Shown here one piece after another: positions 52,030-61,132 of a stretch of DNA of 64,000 nt (positions within the stretch are counted from its first letter, which is position 1; the number at the start of each line of letters is the position of its first letter). The stretch spans positions 1 through 64,000 of the forward strand of contig CAZQVB010000001.1 of NCBI GenBank assembly GCA_964596645.1, written 5' to 3'. A program made the translations under genes and the position numbers. Source of the DNA: CAVQEK01 sp964596645 (lineage in GTDB: Bacteria > Bacteroidota > Bacteroidia > Cytophagales > Cyclobacteriaceae). The notes beneath the pieces were generated by a model, which searched no databases, had not been told where the DNA came from, and saw only the letters and a list, made by a program, of their open reading frames with translations.

Positions 52030-53916
52030 TCAATAGGCCCGCACCAGCTTTCCTTCCATAAAATTGACAAATGCCTTATTCACCACGCGGTTGCCGCCCG
52101 GAGTGGGGTAGTTGCCGGTGAAGTACCAGTCGCCCAGATGCTTGGGGCAGGCCCGGTGCAGGTTTTCTACGGTTTGATATACAATTTCCACCTGTGCTTT
52201 AATGTGCGGCGGCGTCACGATCTCCGAAATTTTCGCCGAGATTTCATCATCTGTAAATTCGGCGTACAACTCATTCACATAGTTGGGCGCCTGTATCTGA
52301 CCTATGCTGCCAATGCATTTGTTGTACACCTCCTCGAGCTTATATTCCTGGCCGCGCTCCTTGAGCAGGGCAAGCAATGCCCTGAAAGCCACGAAATCTT
52401 TCATCTTGCTCATATCGATGCCATAGCAATCGGGGAAGCGGATCTGTGGTGCGGACGACACAATGATTATTTTGTTGGGCTCCAATTTGTCGAGCAGGGC
52501 CAGAATGCTGCGTTCCAGTGTGGTGCCGCGCACTATGGAGTCGTCGAGTATCACGATGTTGTCGCGGCCTTTCTGAATCACCTCGTAGGTGGCATCATAT
52601 ACATGCCCCACCAGTTCGTTGCGGTGCTCATCGTCTGTGATGAACGTGCGCAGTTTCACATCTTTGGCTACCAGCTTCTCTACCCTTGGTCTGAAGTCGA
52701 GCAGGTCTTCAAGTTTGTCGAGCGTGGGCTTGCCCTCCAGCAATATTTCTTTGCGTTTGTTGGAAAGGTAATTTTCCAGCGACTCCACCATGCCCAGAAA
52801 GGCTGTTTCGGCCGTGTTGGGAATGTAGGAAAAGACCGTGTTTTTCAGGTCGAAGTTGATGGATTTTAATATCTGTGGAAGCAAGAGCCTGCCCAGCTCT
52901 TTGCGCTCGCGATAGATGTCGGGGTCTGAGCCCCTGGAGAAATATATGCGCTCAAAGCTGCAAGACCGCTTTGGCAATGGCTCTACTATTTTTTCTTCAG
53001 CAAACTCCCCGTTTTTGTCGATGATAAGCGCGTGACCCGGTTTTATCTCTTTTATTTGATCGTACTCCACGTTGAAGGCTGCCTTGATTGGCGGTTTTTC
53101 GCTGGCTACCACCACCACCTCTTCATCGGCATAGTAGTAGGCAGGGCGTATACCCGACGGATCGCGCGCTACGAAAGCAGAGCCGTGACCGGTGAGGCCG
53201 GCCATGGCATAGCCGCCGTCGAAGTCCTTGCACGAGCGGCGCAGCACATTGCCCAAATCCAGTTCATCTTCAATTATTTCAGTGATCTCTCGGTTGGTAT
53301 AGCTGCCTTTGTATTTGTCGAAGATGGCCTGGTTTTCCAAATCGAGGAAGTGACCAATCTTCTCCATCACCGTCACGGTGTCTTTCTTGTCTTTGGGGTG
53401 CTGGCCCAGCTTCAGCAGCTTGTCAAACAGCTCATCGACATTGGTCATGTTAAAGTTGCCGGCTACGGCCAGGTTCCTGCTGCGCCAGTTGTTTTGTCTG
53501 AGCATGGGGTGTGTGCTCTCCAGGCTGTTGATGCCGTGGGTACCATAGCGCAAGTGGCCCAACCAAACTGTACCAGTGAAAGGTACATTTTCTTTGAGCC
53601 ACTGCATATCGAGGTATTTGTCGGGGTACTGCTTCTTTATCTTCTTGTATTTCTTGTTGATCTTCTTAAAGATGGAAGCAATGGGTTGGGGATCGATAGA
53701 GCGATACCGGCTGATGTACCGAATGCCCGGCTTCACATCTATTTTAATGTTCACCACGCCCGCGCCGTCCTGGCCGCGGTTGTGTTGTTTTTCCATTAAA
53801 AGGTAGAGTTTGTTTGCTGCGTAGGCAGGAGTGCCGTATTTCTCCAAATAATATGAAAGTGGTTTTCGCAGCCGGACGAGGGCAATACCACATTCGTGTT
53901 TTACAGGCTCGCTCAT
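52030..53916 (-). CDS. Amidophosphoribosyltransferase-like protein, long Bacteroidota form
   Basis: 628 residues, longer than the usual 460-500 of PurF. The N-terminal Ntn glutaminase has Cys9 in KHECGIAL, preceded by an 8-residue propeptide, with NRGQDGAG and HLRYGTHG downstream. A long insertion lies in the glutaminase region (KKINKKYKKIKKQYPDKY). The phosphoribosyltransferase part has the PRPP loop VILDDSIVRGTTL and FPDCYGIDMSK. Canonical PurF makes phosphoribosylamine for purine synthesis. The long form is a phylum-specific version; it may be the second PurF of the genome. It has a perfect upstream promoter. Confidence 0.88.
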   Translation of the reverse strand: MSEPVKHECGIALVRLRKPLSYYLEKYGTPAYAANKLYLLMEKQHNRGQDGAGVVNIKIDVKPGIRYISRYRSIDPQPIASIFKKINKKYKKIKKQYPDKYLDMQWLKENVPFTGTVWLGHLRYGTHGINSLESTHPMLRQNNWRSRNLAVAGNFNMTNVDELFDKLLKLGQHPKDKKDTVTVMEKIGHFLDLENQAIFDKYKGSYTNREITEIIEDELDLGNVLRRSCKDFDGGYAMAGLTGHGSAFVARDPSGIRPAYYYADEEVVVVASEKPPIKAAFNVEYDQIKEIKPGHALIIDKNGEFAEEKIVEPLPKRSCSFERIYFSRGSDPDIYRERKELGRLLLPQILKSINFDLKNTVFSYIPNTAETAFLGMVESLENYLSNKRKEILLEGKPTLDKLEDLLDFRPRVEKLVAKDVKLRTFITDDEHRNELVGHVYDATYEVIQKGRDNIVILDDSIVRGTTLERSILALLDKLEPNKIIIVSSAPQIRFPDCYGIDMSKMKDFVAFRALLALLKERGQEYKLEEVYNKCIGSIGQIQAPNYVNELYAEFTDDEISAKISEIVTPPHIKAQVEIVYQTVENLHRACPKHLGDWYFTGNYPTPGGNRVVNKAFVNFMEGKLVRAY

Positions 53917-53933
53917 AAGCTCCTTAGAAAGTA

Positions 53934-53964
53934 CAAAGTTAGTGTATTGAAAAGGTCTGGCAAA
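53934..53964 (-). promoter_or_regulatory. Promoter of the amidophosphoribosyltransferase-like gene
   Basis: On the minus strand TTTG (53964-53961), 19 bases, TAACTTTG (53941-53934): a full match to the phylum promoter. Transcription should start about 10 bases before the ATG at 53916, giving a very short leader. Confidence 0.75.
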
Positions 53965-54086
53965 ATGATTCGCTTACAGGAAAAACAACCAAAAGTTAAC
54001 AGCTTAGTTCAATCTGATTTGCCTAGATGAAAATTTCACAACGTGAAGCGAGCAATGTTCTCAACTTCGCAAAGACAACAAGCACC

Positions 54087-54665
54087 TCAGTCGGGCAATT
54101 GAAAGATTGGCATCGGTGCAATATCCCTTCTATTCATGGCATTTTGCAAATGTTCCTCCTGCTCTGCGATCAATGTGTTGTACTGCCGCACCTGGTCGTC
54201 GTAGCGAACGCGATGTATAATAATCATATTGTTCTTGCTGTTGATTTCGCCGATCAGTTCGGCCATCAGCGGATGATCTTCATATCGCGGGTGGCTTCTG
54301 GCAAATGCAATGAGCTCGTCGGTAACGGCAAAGGTCATAGAGTCGTACGCATCGATGTTGGAAAGGCTTTGCTGCTGATAGCGGGAGGCTTGCAACTGAT
54401 CTACATCATCCGAAAGCTCCTGCCACCTGGCCTTGTCGTAGTTGTTGGTGTAGGTGATCTCTTGCAGCAGCCGGCGCATAAGCCCGTGTTTGGCATCGTC
54501 TTCCGCTATCATCTCCTGCCAGGCGCGCTGCACGCTGTCGTTTGCCGCCTCAAAACGCGCCACGAGCTGTTCGTTCTGCTCCGCTGTGGGGCGCTGTGTT
54601 TTGCGACAGCCGGCCAGTGATAAAACCAGGAATGAAACTGCTGCAATAGTGATGAATATCCGCAT
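54087..54665 (-). CDS. Small lipoprotein, distantly LemA-like
   Basis: 192 residues with lipobox SLAGC (Cys near 20). The mature part is a long helical coil: QNEQLVARFEAANDSVQRAW, ELSDDVDQLQASRYQQQ and INSKNNMIIIHRVRYDDQVRQYNTLI (last part abbreviated). The final motif recalls the RVxYNDxVxxYN signature of LemA proteins. It lacks the rest of a typical LemA sequence, so I regard it as a distant relative. The function is unknown. Confidence 0.7.
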   Translation of the reverse strand: MRIFITIAAVSFLVLSLAGCRKTQRPTAEQNEQLVARFEAANDSVQRAWQEMIAEDDAKHGLMRRLLQEITYTNNYDKARWQELSDDVDQLQASRYQQQSLSNIDAYDSMTFAVTDELIAFARSHPRYEDHPLMAELIGEINSKNNMIIIHRVRYDDQVRQYNTLIAEQEEHLQNAMNRRDIAPMPIFQLPD

Positions 54666-54798
54666 AGCCCTGCGCCCTCTTTTTTATAGTATTTCTATTA
54701 ATTTCGACCGCTGATAACGATGTAGTTGCAAAAATAATATTCCCGGTGGCATCGTACGCCATCCATGCTTTTTATCAACATTTTAAACGAAAAGATCG

Positions 54799-55314
54799 GT
54801 GAAACACAGCAACAGCAAGCAGTACCAACAATCTCTGATCACCATAGCCTATCTATGCGCCGGCTTGCCACTCCTGCTGTTTGGCTGGCTCTTCTTAGAA
54901 GTTTCTCATGGCAATGTGGAGCCGAAGGTGGGAGAGGTAAGGCTGTATTTCGGCATCACTGTAGCCTTTATGCTGCTCATTGTATTTGTGGGCATACACT
55001 TTTTCAGGCAGCTCAATGCCAAAGCCCGGTCGCAGGAAGTGCTCACCGACAAGCTGGCCGTGTACAGAAACGCCGTACTGCTTCGCATGCTCTCCTATGC
55101 AGCCGCCTCACTGGTGGTGATCGCCGCTATGTACGTAACGGCAGAAGAATTTTTCTCGGCACTCTATGCCATTATGATCGTACTTTTTTCCATCAACAAC
55201 CCCTCGTTACCAGGCATTGCCAAAGACCTAAAATTGACCGGCACACAGCGCAGCGACTTTCTCAAAAACCGTGAATTTGGTGAAGGGGGAATGAGTGGTG
55301 ATGAGCTTCGGTGA
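54799..55314 (+). CDS. Integral membrane protein of unknown function
   Basis: 171 residues from a GTG start at 54799. Four hydrophobic segments are visible (SLITIAYLCAGLPLLLFGWL, LYFGITVAFMLLIVFVGIHF, LRMLSYAAASLVVIAAMYV and FFSALYAIMIVLFSI). The C-terminal 35 residues are polar (KDLKLTGTQRSDFLKN), a pattern seen in small Bacteroidota four-helix membrane proteins. No family could be named. It is divergent from the LemA-like lipoprotein gene. Confidence 0.72.
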   Translation: MKHSNSKQYQQSLITIAYLCAGLPLLLFGWLFLEVSHGNVEPKVGEVRLYFGITVAFMLLIVFVGIHFFRQLNAKARSQEVLTDKLAVYRNAVLLRMLSYAAASLVVIAAMYVTAEEFFSALYAIMIVLFSINNPSLPGIAKDLKLTGTQRSDFLKNREFGEGGMSGDELR

Positions 55315-55501
55315 GGTTAGATGGAATGGTGGGAAAATTGAATGGTAAATCAGCAGAAACCGCTACAATGGAAAGCCAGCACAAGTTTATATGAAATCCA
55401 GAATAGCTTTATCCTTTTTCACATGCCATAGTCCGATCGATGGCTGTATTTGCTAATTTTAGCCCTTTAGCCATTATGTTCTATCAATACGCATCTTTTT
55501 T
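55315..55501. other. Intergenic region upstream of the dipeptidase gene
   Basis: 187 bp with no credible ORF. TGTATTTG near 55445 resembles a -7 element with one mismatch but has no paired TTG. Confidence 0.3.
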
Positions 55502-56758
55502 ATGAACCGACCACGGCCTCTCCTCTTCAGCTTTTTCTGTATTGCCTGCCTTACCTTCATGCACAGTGGATGCAGGGAAAGCACGAAAAGCAGCACCACG
55601 TATACTGAAGCAAAAGATACCCTGCCAATGGCCGTGCAAAAAAAACCAGTCGCTACGTACGAAGTGGCCGATAGCCTGGCACAGCAAATTATCATCATCG
55701 ATGGCCACATCGATGCGCCCAACAGGCTCATGAAGCGGTGGGTGGATCTGTCGACCGATACCGATCGACAGTTTGATGCCCCGAAGGCAAGACACGGCGG
55801 GCTCGATGCCGCTTTCATGTCGATATATACGCCGGCCTCGCTGGAAAATAATGGTGCCAGGCGATTTGCAGAGGAGCGCATCAAAAGTGTGAATCTGGTC
55901 ATTGCCAGGCATCCGGAGCACTTTGCGGCTGCCGACAGGCCGGAGGCCATTATTTCCAACAAGCAAGCGGACGTGATCTCTCTGCCCCTGGGTATGGAAA
56001 ACGGCAGTCCGCTGGAGGGCGATCTGCAAAACCTGCAGCATTTTTATGATCAGGGCATTCGCTACATCACGCTGGCCCACTCCAAAGACAACCACATCTG
56101 CGACTCTTCGTACGACAAGCGCCGCACCTGGGGTGGGCTGAGCCCCTTCGGCTATGCCGTGGTGGCGGAGATGAACCGCCTCGGCATGATGATCGACGTA
56201 AGCCACATCAGCGACAGCGCCTACTATCAGGTAATACGAAACACCAAGGCCCCTGTAATCGCTTCGCACTCCTCTTGCAGGCATTTTACGCCCGGCTTCG
56301 AGCGCAACATGTCGGACGAGATGCTGCGTATGCTGGCCAACAACGGCGGTCTGATCATGATCAATTTCGGCTCATCCTTCCTCAATGACAACGCCCGACG
56401 CACTTGGAATGCACTGTACGATCGCGGCGATGCCCTCGGTATATCGCTCGAAGATGAAGCAGGCAAGGCCCTGGTTGACTCTGCCGCTGCAATTTCCGAC
56501 ATATTTATGACGGCAGCCACTGTAGCCGACCACATCGACCATGCCGTGCGCGTCGCAGGTATTGACCATGTAGGACTTGGGTCCGACTTCGACGGACTTG
56601 GGCCCAGGCTGCCTGAGGGCCTTAAGGATGCATCGGGCTATCCCAACCTGATACTGGAACTGCTCAAGCGCGGGTACAGCACGGAAGACATAGAAAAAAT
56701 TTGCTCAGGCAACCTCCTGCGCGTATGGCAGCAGGTTGCCGCGCATGCGGCTTCATAG
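55502..56758 (+). CDS. M19 family membrane dipeptidase, lipoprotein
   Basis: 418 residues with lipobox MHSGC (Cys at 24). The metal ligands of the M19 barrel are all visible: HxD in IDGHIDAP, Glu in LGMENG, His in IDVSHISDS, His in ASHSSCRHF, and Asp in VGLGSDFDG. These zinc enzymes cut dipeptides, including D-amino-acid and cysteinyl-glycine types; export suggests use of peptide fragments from outside. It converges with the lipoprotein gene of the Sus-type locus; a small perfect inverted repeat (ATAGGT/ACCTAT) sits just after its stop. Confidence 0.93.
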   Translation: MNRPRPLLFSFFCIACLTFMHSGCRESTKSSTTYTEAKDTLPMAVQKKPVATYEVADSLAQQIIIIDGHIDAPNRLMKRWVDLSTDTDRQFDAPKARHGGLDAAFMSIYTPASLENNGARRFAEERIKSVNLVIARHPEHFAAADRPEAIISNKQADVISLPLGMENGSPLEGDLQNLQHFYDQGIRYITLAHSKDNHICDSSYDKRRTWGGLSPFGYAVVAEMNRLGMMIDVSHISDSAYYQVIRNTKAPVIASHSSCRHFTPGFERNMSDEMLRMLANNGGLIMINFGSSFLNDNARRTWNALYDRGDALGISLEDEAGKALVDSAAAISDIFMTAATVADHIDHAVRVAGIDHVGLGSDFDGLGPRLPEGLKDASGYPNLILELLKRGYSTEDIEKICSGNLLRVWQQVAAHAAS

Positions 56759-56791
56759 GTTATACCTATCATCTGTCCAGATGACCTGCAT

Positions 56792-58012
56792 TCAATTGCC
56801 CACGTTTTTCTGCGTCACAAAACGAATGGCCTGAGGGTCTGCCGGTATTTGGGGCACGGGCAAGTCCAGCAGATCATATACCGCGCTGCGTGTGGTTACC
56901 GCCAGGTGTGTGCCGTTCATGTCCGACACCAGGGTTTTGGCTGTACCCAGATCTATGTCATTTGGTGCGACGTCTGACCGGAGGTGGTTCTTCATGAATC
57001 CTCCGTCGGTATTGCGATAGTGATCCAGCATGGCGGTGGACTTCTCCACAATAATTCGCCGCTCAGCAGCAGTGATGGGTCTTTTCAGGTATGGCTTTGT
57101 ATAGTACAACACGCGCAGGGCATTTCTGGGCACACAGATGGGGCATACAGAGTACGCACTAAAATCATGATTATCGGTAGTGCCCAGCCAGTTGATCACT
57201 GTTTCAAAGGTTTTGTCGGCATTGGGCATGTCGATGCCTGCCTTCATACAGAATGTGCCATATTTGGCTGCTCCAGAAAAACGCACCTCCATAGGCTGCC
57301 CTGCCCCCCAAAGCCCATCGTCGTCTTGCAAGGCTTCGGCGTACTGCTGTATGTATTGCAATATCGAGTCGGCCCGCTCCGGTGGCAACCGCCTGATCAG
57401 GTTGTATTGCATGGCAATTCTGTCGAATGCCGACCATACGCGCTCCCAGGGCTGGTGCTCCAGCCAGGCTTTAAAGTCACTCAACGACCGCAGATGGGGT
57501 GGCATGGTGCTTACCTCAAAAGGCCTGGTGAGCGTATCGGTGGCATCGAGCCGGTGAAGAATGCTTGCCGCCATGCCTTGCATGCGCGACAGCGTGCGGT
57601 CGCTGGCCAGGGTGCGCTCTTTGTAGGCCGGATCAAGAAAATAGCTTTCCCGCTCGTCGTAGCGATCGATCACAAACCGGATCATTTTATCTCTGAATGC
57701 CTCTGACACATTCTCGCGCGAAACGATGTTGCCTCCAAAAAGCACATTGAGAGAGAAAGAGGTAGATTGGAGGTCGGGCGTCAGGCTGTCGGTTTCTGCC
57801 ATGAGCGCGTTGTGATAAAAGCCTCCGCTGCTGCTGTCGTATACGGTAGCCAGCCATGTAGGGACCCCGGCAAAAAGTGCTTCCAGCGCCTCCAGGCTAG
57901 TCGATAAGTCTTGCGACTGCGCGCTATCACCGCCCTTCTGTCTGCAGCCACAGAGCGCGCAGGAAATAACCATCATCAGCATGATGCTTCGTCGAAGTCG
58001 TAGGATCAGCAT
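56792..58012 (-). CDS. Putative all-helical-toroid lipoprotein of the Sus-type locus
   Basis: 406 residues; lipobox ALCGC (Cys near 23). The body has pairs of helices with WLATVYDSSSGGFYHNA, DRYDERESYFLDP, ALQDDDGLWGAGQPME and MLDHYRNTDGGFMKN. The Asp-Gly-x-(W/F) turns recur as in alpha/alpha toroid enzymes such as polysaccharide lyases or prenyltransferase-like folds. The central SVCPICVPRNALRVLYYTK stretch has a CxxC. I cannot assign a family. It lies 21 bp downstream of the propeller gene and should be co-transcribed. Confidence 0.78.
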   Translation of the reverse strand: MLILRLRRSIMLMMVISCALCGCRQKGGDSAQSQDLSTSLEALEALFAGVPTWLATVYDSSSGGFYHNALMAETDSLTPDLQSTSFSLNVLFGGNIVSRENVSEAFRDKMIRFVIDRYDERESYFLDPAYKERTLASDRTLSRMQGMAASILHRLDATDTLTRPFEVSTMPPHLRSLSDFKAWLEHQPWERVWSAFDRIAMQYNLIRRLPPERADSILQYIQQYAEALQDDDGLWGAGQPMEVRFSGAAKYGTFCMKAGIDMPNADKTFETVINWLGTTDNHDFSAYSVCPICVPRNALRVLYYTKPYLKRPITAAERRIIVEKSTAMLDHYRNTDGGFMKNHLRSDVAPNDIDLGTAKTLVSDMNGTHLAVTTRSAVYDLLDLPVPQIPADPQAIRFVTQKNVGN

Positions 58013-58033
58013 GGGCGTAGTTGTCTATTCTGG

Positions 58034-59299
58034 TTAAAAATCCAACTTCATAATGTACACCTGCCGGCTGCCCGTGTGGGTGGAGTTGAATCCTATCATA
58101 TCGCCTTTGGGGCTCCACCGGCAATGAATGTCGGCGCGCCAGCCGCTGGTATATTCCTCAGGCTCTACAAACCGGCCAAGTGGAAGCACGGCCTCTGTTT
58201 CCATATCCATCAGGTATATTTTCTGCTCGCGCATGGGGTCGCGGGGATAGGTGTCGGTCACCATCCACTTGCCATCGGGCGAGAAGGTGCCGTGTCCGTC
58301 ATAGTCGAGCAGGCCTTTGCCAAGTCTTTTGTAATTTTTTTCACCTACGGTGAATAGGATGTGGGCGTATTGCGTGGCGTTGTATTCGGCCGTCACCATC
58401 AGTTCATCTCCGCTGAGCCAGTCGAAATGCGAACCGCCCCAGCCATCGGGAAAGCAGCGCTGCAGGTTGGAGCCATCGGTGCTTACGGTGAGGGAGGTGG
58501 TGTTGCGGCGTGGCGTAGCCCGCGCGAGCCAGAATATCTTAGAGCCATCACGACTGAACAAGGTGTGATTGAAATATTCAATGCCTTCGGCAGGCACTTC
58601 CGGCACCATGCTTTTCACATCCTCAATGGACACCAGCAGCTCATAGTCGCCGGTTTCCAGATCAGCCATAAAGAGGCCGTCATCTTCCGGAAACTGCACC
58701 TCGGCCTTTTTGTCCTGCCCTTCGCCGCCATAGCCGTAGTCGGTGCGGGTGATGCGCAGCCGGGCAAAGTTGATGCTGGCCGCCTTTTTACCATCAGGCG
58801 ATACGGCACTGACGGGAAAAGGCAGTGTTTTCACTTCCTCGCGGGTGTGTACATTCAGTATCACGGATACGAAGCGCCCGTTGCGCAGGTCGTTGTAAAT
58901 GATCAATGAGTCGGGTGAAGTGCCTAGCCAATGCGCCATGCAGCCTTGCTGGAAATTCCAGGCACGCGTTTGTGCCAGTGGTATAAAAGCTTTGGTTTCC
59001 AAATCGACCAGCCCCAATGTGGCCGGCTGATCTTCCGTGGGTATGCCCGATGTCACATCCGTCTGCAGTACGGTGACGTAGCGCTGGTCGGCACTGAATG
59101 AGTTGATGCCGTAGTAGCTTGCAAAGAGATGCTCTTTGTCGTTGCTGGTGATCTGAATGGCATCGCTCACTTTTGGGAAATGTACCGTAAGGCCCGCTGA
59201 GTCGTCAGCGGCTTGCTTTTGTTTCTCCGGCGCGCAAGCTGCCAGCGCAAAGAGCAGCAGTACTATGGCGGCGCGTAAAAATGGTGTTATTATCTTCAT
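58034..59299 (-). CDS. Oligogalacturonate-lyase-like (PL22/TolB-type) beta-propeller lipoprotein
   Basis: 421 residues; lipobox ALAAC (Cys near 22). The seven-bladed propeller is seen in YFNHTLFSRDGSKIFW, GGSHFDWLSGDELMVT, DGHGTFSPDGKWMVTDTYPRD (first part) and IHCRWSPKGDMIGFNSTHTGSRQVYIM (outline). These match the oligogalacturonide lyase family, in which several His residues bind a metal and act on unsaturated digalacturonate. The corresponding His residues appear present. The neighbouring SusC/SusD genes and the terminator at 59384 place it second in a carbohydrate-utilisation locus. Pectin-type substrate is an inference. Confidence 0.8.
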   Translation of the reverse strand: MKIITPFLRAAIVLLLFALAACAPEKQKQAADDSAGLTVHFPKVSDAIQITSNDKEHLFASYYGINSFSADQRYVTVLQTDVTSGIPTEDQPATLGLVDLETKAFIPLAQTRAWNFQQGCMAHWLGTSPDSLIIYNDLRNGRFVSVILNVHTREEVKTLPFPVSAVSPDGKKAASINFARLRITRTDYGYGGEGQDKKAEVQFPEDDGLFMADLETGDYELLVSIEDVKSMVPEVPAEGIEYFNHTLFSRDGSKIFWLARATPRRNTTSLTVSTDGSNLQRCFPDGWGGSHFDWLSGDELMVTAEYNATQYAHILFTVGEKNYKRLGKGLLDYDGHGTFSPDGKWMVTDTYPRDPMREQKIYLMDMETEAVLPLGRFVEPEEYTSGWRADIHCRWSPKGDMIGFNSTHTGSRQVYIMKLDF

Positions 59300-59383
59300 C
59301 GTATAGTAGTTTGTGATAGGGAAAAAATATGACAGAATATCAAGCTACGGCCAATGGAACTTGCATGTGGGATTGAATCTAGT

Positions 59384-59428
59384 AAAAAAGCACAACACCC
59401 TGCGAAGTGATCATTACAGGGTGTTGTG
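59384..59428 (-). terminator. Terminator downstream of susD
   Basis: CACAACACCCTG (59391-59402) pairs with CAGGGTGTTGTG (59417-59428), a perfect 12-bp stem with a 14-base loop. A T-run of six follows on the minus strand (59389-59384). It separates susCD from the propeller gene and may lower downstream expression. Confidence 0.85.
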
Positions 59429-59456
59429 GGAATACTAGCGGTTGGCCATCAATGGA

Positions 59457-61121
59457 TCATTGCCATAATTCGTTTTGTTCCAGCACTGCACCGCGGTTCA
59501 AATCGATTTCCGATTGTGGTATCGGCAGCAAGTTGTGCTTGGGTTTTATATTCGCTGCCGCCTCATCGTTGTACAGCTTTACGCGCTCCTGGTACTTGCC
59601 CGTGCGGTAGAGGTCTACTTTCCTGCTGTACTGCTCACCCCACAATTCGCGCGCTTTTTCATCCAAAATAAAATCTATGGTGACATCAGCGGCCGCAATG
59701 GGTGTGGCTCCAGACCGCTCGCGCACCATGTTGATGGCGTCGGCGGCTTCGGCATCCTTACCTTGCATATGCAGTGCCTCGGCCAGTATCAGGTAGGTTT
59801 CGGCCAGGCGCAGTATGTAATGATCGCGGATGGTGCCGCCGGTATAGCCAACCTCATCAGGGTGATACTCAGTAGAATCGGAAGGGTCGCTTTCTTTCCA
59901 CCACTTATTGGGCCATGGCCGCAGGCGCATGTCGGTTTTGTCTTTTATAAGGCCGGCTTCAGGATTGTCAAAATCAAAGATCAGATCACCGACTTCCACA
60001 GGCGTGCCGCCAATATTTCCCTTGGCTATGGCAGTAAATCGCTTTTGCAGGTTTGGCATCTGACCACGATCGTCGTTGGGCTCGAAAAGGTCGAAATATG
60101 GCATAGTGGCCGAGAAACGGGTGAAGCCGCGACCGCCGTACTCTGGGCCGGCTTTGAGGCCAGAGATCAACTCAATGCGCGAATGGAATATGCGCACAAA
60201 TCGCACAGCGGGCCCCCCATATTCTTCCGGGGTATAAGCTGGTGTAGTGTCGCCATTACCATTCTGCAATACCCAAAGACCTTCTGGATTGTTGTTGTGG
60301 TTGTTGAGCTGAAAAAGATCAAAAAACGGATTGCCATTTGGTTTGTCCACTTCACTGCCAAATCGCTCCGTCACCAGACTGTGGTTGGGCGCATCAATGG
60401 CGGCTTGGGCAGCGGCTTCTGCCTTGGCGTAATCATTCACACACAGATAGGCATAGGCCAGCATGTGATTGGCCGCAGCCTTATCTATACGGCCAGCTTG
60501 AAATTTCTCTTGTGGCAACCTGGCAACAGCCGCTTCAAAATCGGCAATGGCAAATGCCAGTGCATCAGCCTGCGGTTCGCGCACGAAGTCTTCTTTTACC
60601 CCTTTTACCGACTCGCGGATAATGGGAATATCGCCCCACAGCATGGTGAGCCACAAGTGCGCCCAACCTCTAAAGAAATGCGCTTCGCCTTCTGCAATAT
60701 TTTTTCGGTTCTCATCTGACCACTCGTGCACAGCGCTGGCCTCCAGTATGGTGACGGCATTGTTGGCCAGCCTGTAATAGTGCGCCCATAAAGAGGAAAG
60801 GCTGCCATCGGAGGTGATGGCATTGTAGCTCTCTGTGAGCGCCACGATATCCAGATGGCTGGGTTGCAGGCCATTGCGCATAAAATCTGTTGCACCGTTT
60901 GCCAGCGACATATAGTCGCGCATCAGTGCACTGTTGAAGTAGACAGAGCTGATCTCATCGTACATTCCCACACTACCCGCGGCAATGCCTGCATCTGTCG
61001 TATAAGTAGTGACAGGGCTAAGTGCACTCGGCGGGTTCTCGTTCAAAAAACTGTCGTCGCAGGCGCTGAGGGCCACTATCGACATCAAGATGATTGTGCT
61101 TTTATATATCATGCTTCTCAT
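59457..61121 (-). CDS. SusD/RagB family outer-membrane nutrient-binding lipoprotein
   Basis: 554 residues; lipobox VALSAC (Cys near 21). Features of the family are the FLNENPPSALSPVTTYTT start, TPR-like helices (EGEAHFFRGWAHLWLTMLWG, HMLAYAYLCVNDYAKAEAAA), and the C-terminal ILDEKARELWGEQYSRKVDLYRTG segment (outline). SusD-type proteins cap the SusC barrel and bind glycans. A second start four codons in (MIYKST) is possible. It follows SusC by 11 bp. Confidence 0.95.
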   Translation of the reverse strand: MRSMIYKSTIILMSIVALSACDDSFLNENPPSALSPVTTYTTDAGIAAGSVGMYDEISSVYFNSALMRDYMSLANGATDFMRNGLQPSHLDIVALTESYNAITSDGSLSSLWAHYYRLANNAVTILEASAVHEWSDENRKNIAEGEAHFFRGWAHLWLTMLWGDIPIIRESVKGVKEDFVREPQADALAFAIADFEAAVARLPQEKFQAGRIDKAAANHMLAYAYLCVNDYAKAEAAAQAAIDAPNHSLVTERFGSEVDKPNGNPFFDLFQLNNHNNNPEGLWVLQNGNGDTTPAYTPEEYGGPAVRFVRIFHSRIELISGLKAGPEYGGRGFTRFSATMPYFDLFEPNDDRGQMPNLQKRFTAIAKGNIGGTPVEVGDLIFDFDNPEAGLIKDKTDMRLRPWPNKWWKESDPSDSTEYHPDEVGYTGGTIRDHYILRLAETYLILAEALHMQGKDAEAADAINMVRERSGATPIAAADVTIDFILDEKARELWGEQYSRKVDLYRTGKYQERVKLYNDEAAANIKPKHNLLPIPQSEIDLNRGAVLEQNELWQ

Positions 61122-61132
61122 GGTTTCTACAA

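Noticed and set aside
56754..56768. Perfect short inverted repeat ATAGGT/ACCTAT after the dipeptidase stop
   Set aside because: A 6-bp stem without a T-run is too weak to call a terminator.
59475..60719. 414-codon plus-strand frame antisense to susD
   Set aside because: SusD assignment is unambiguous; the antisense frame is rich in aromatic and His residues without any family pattern.
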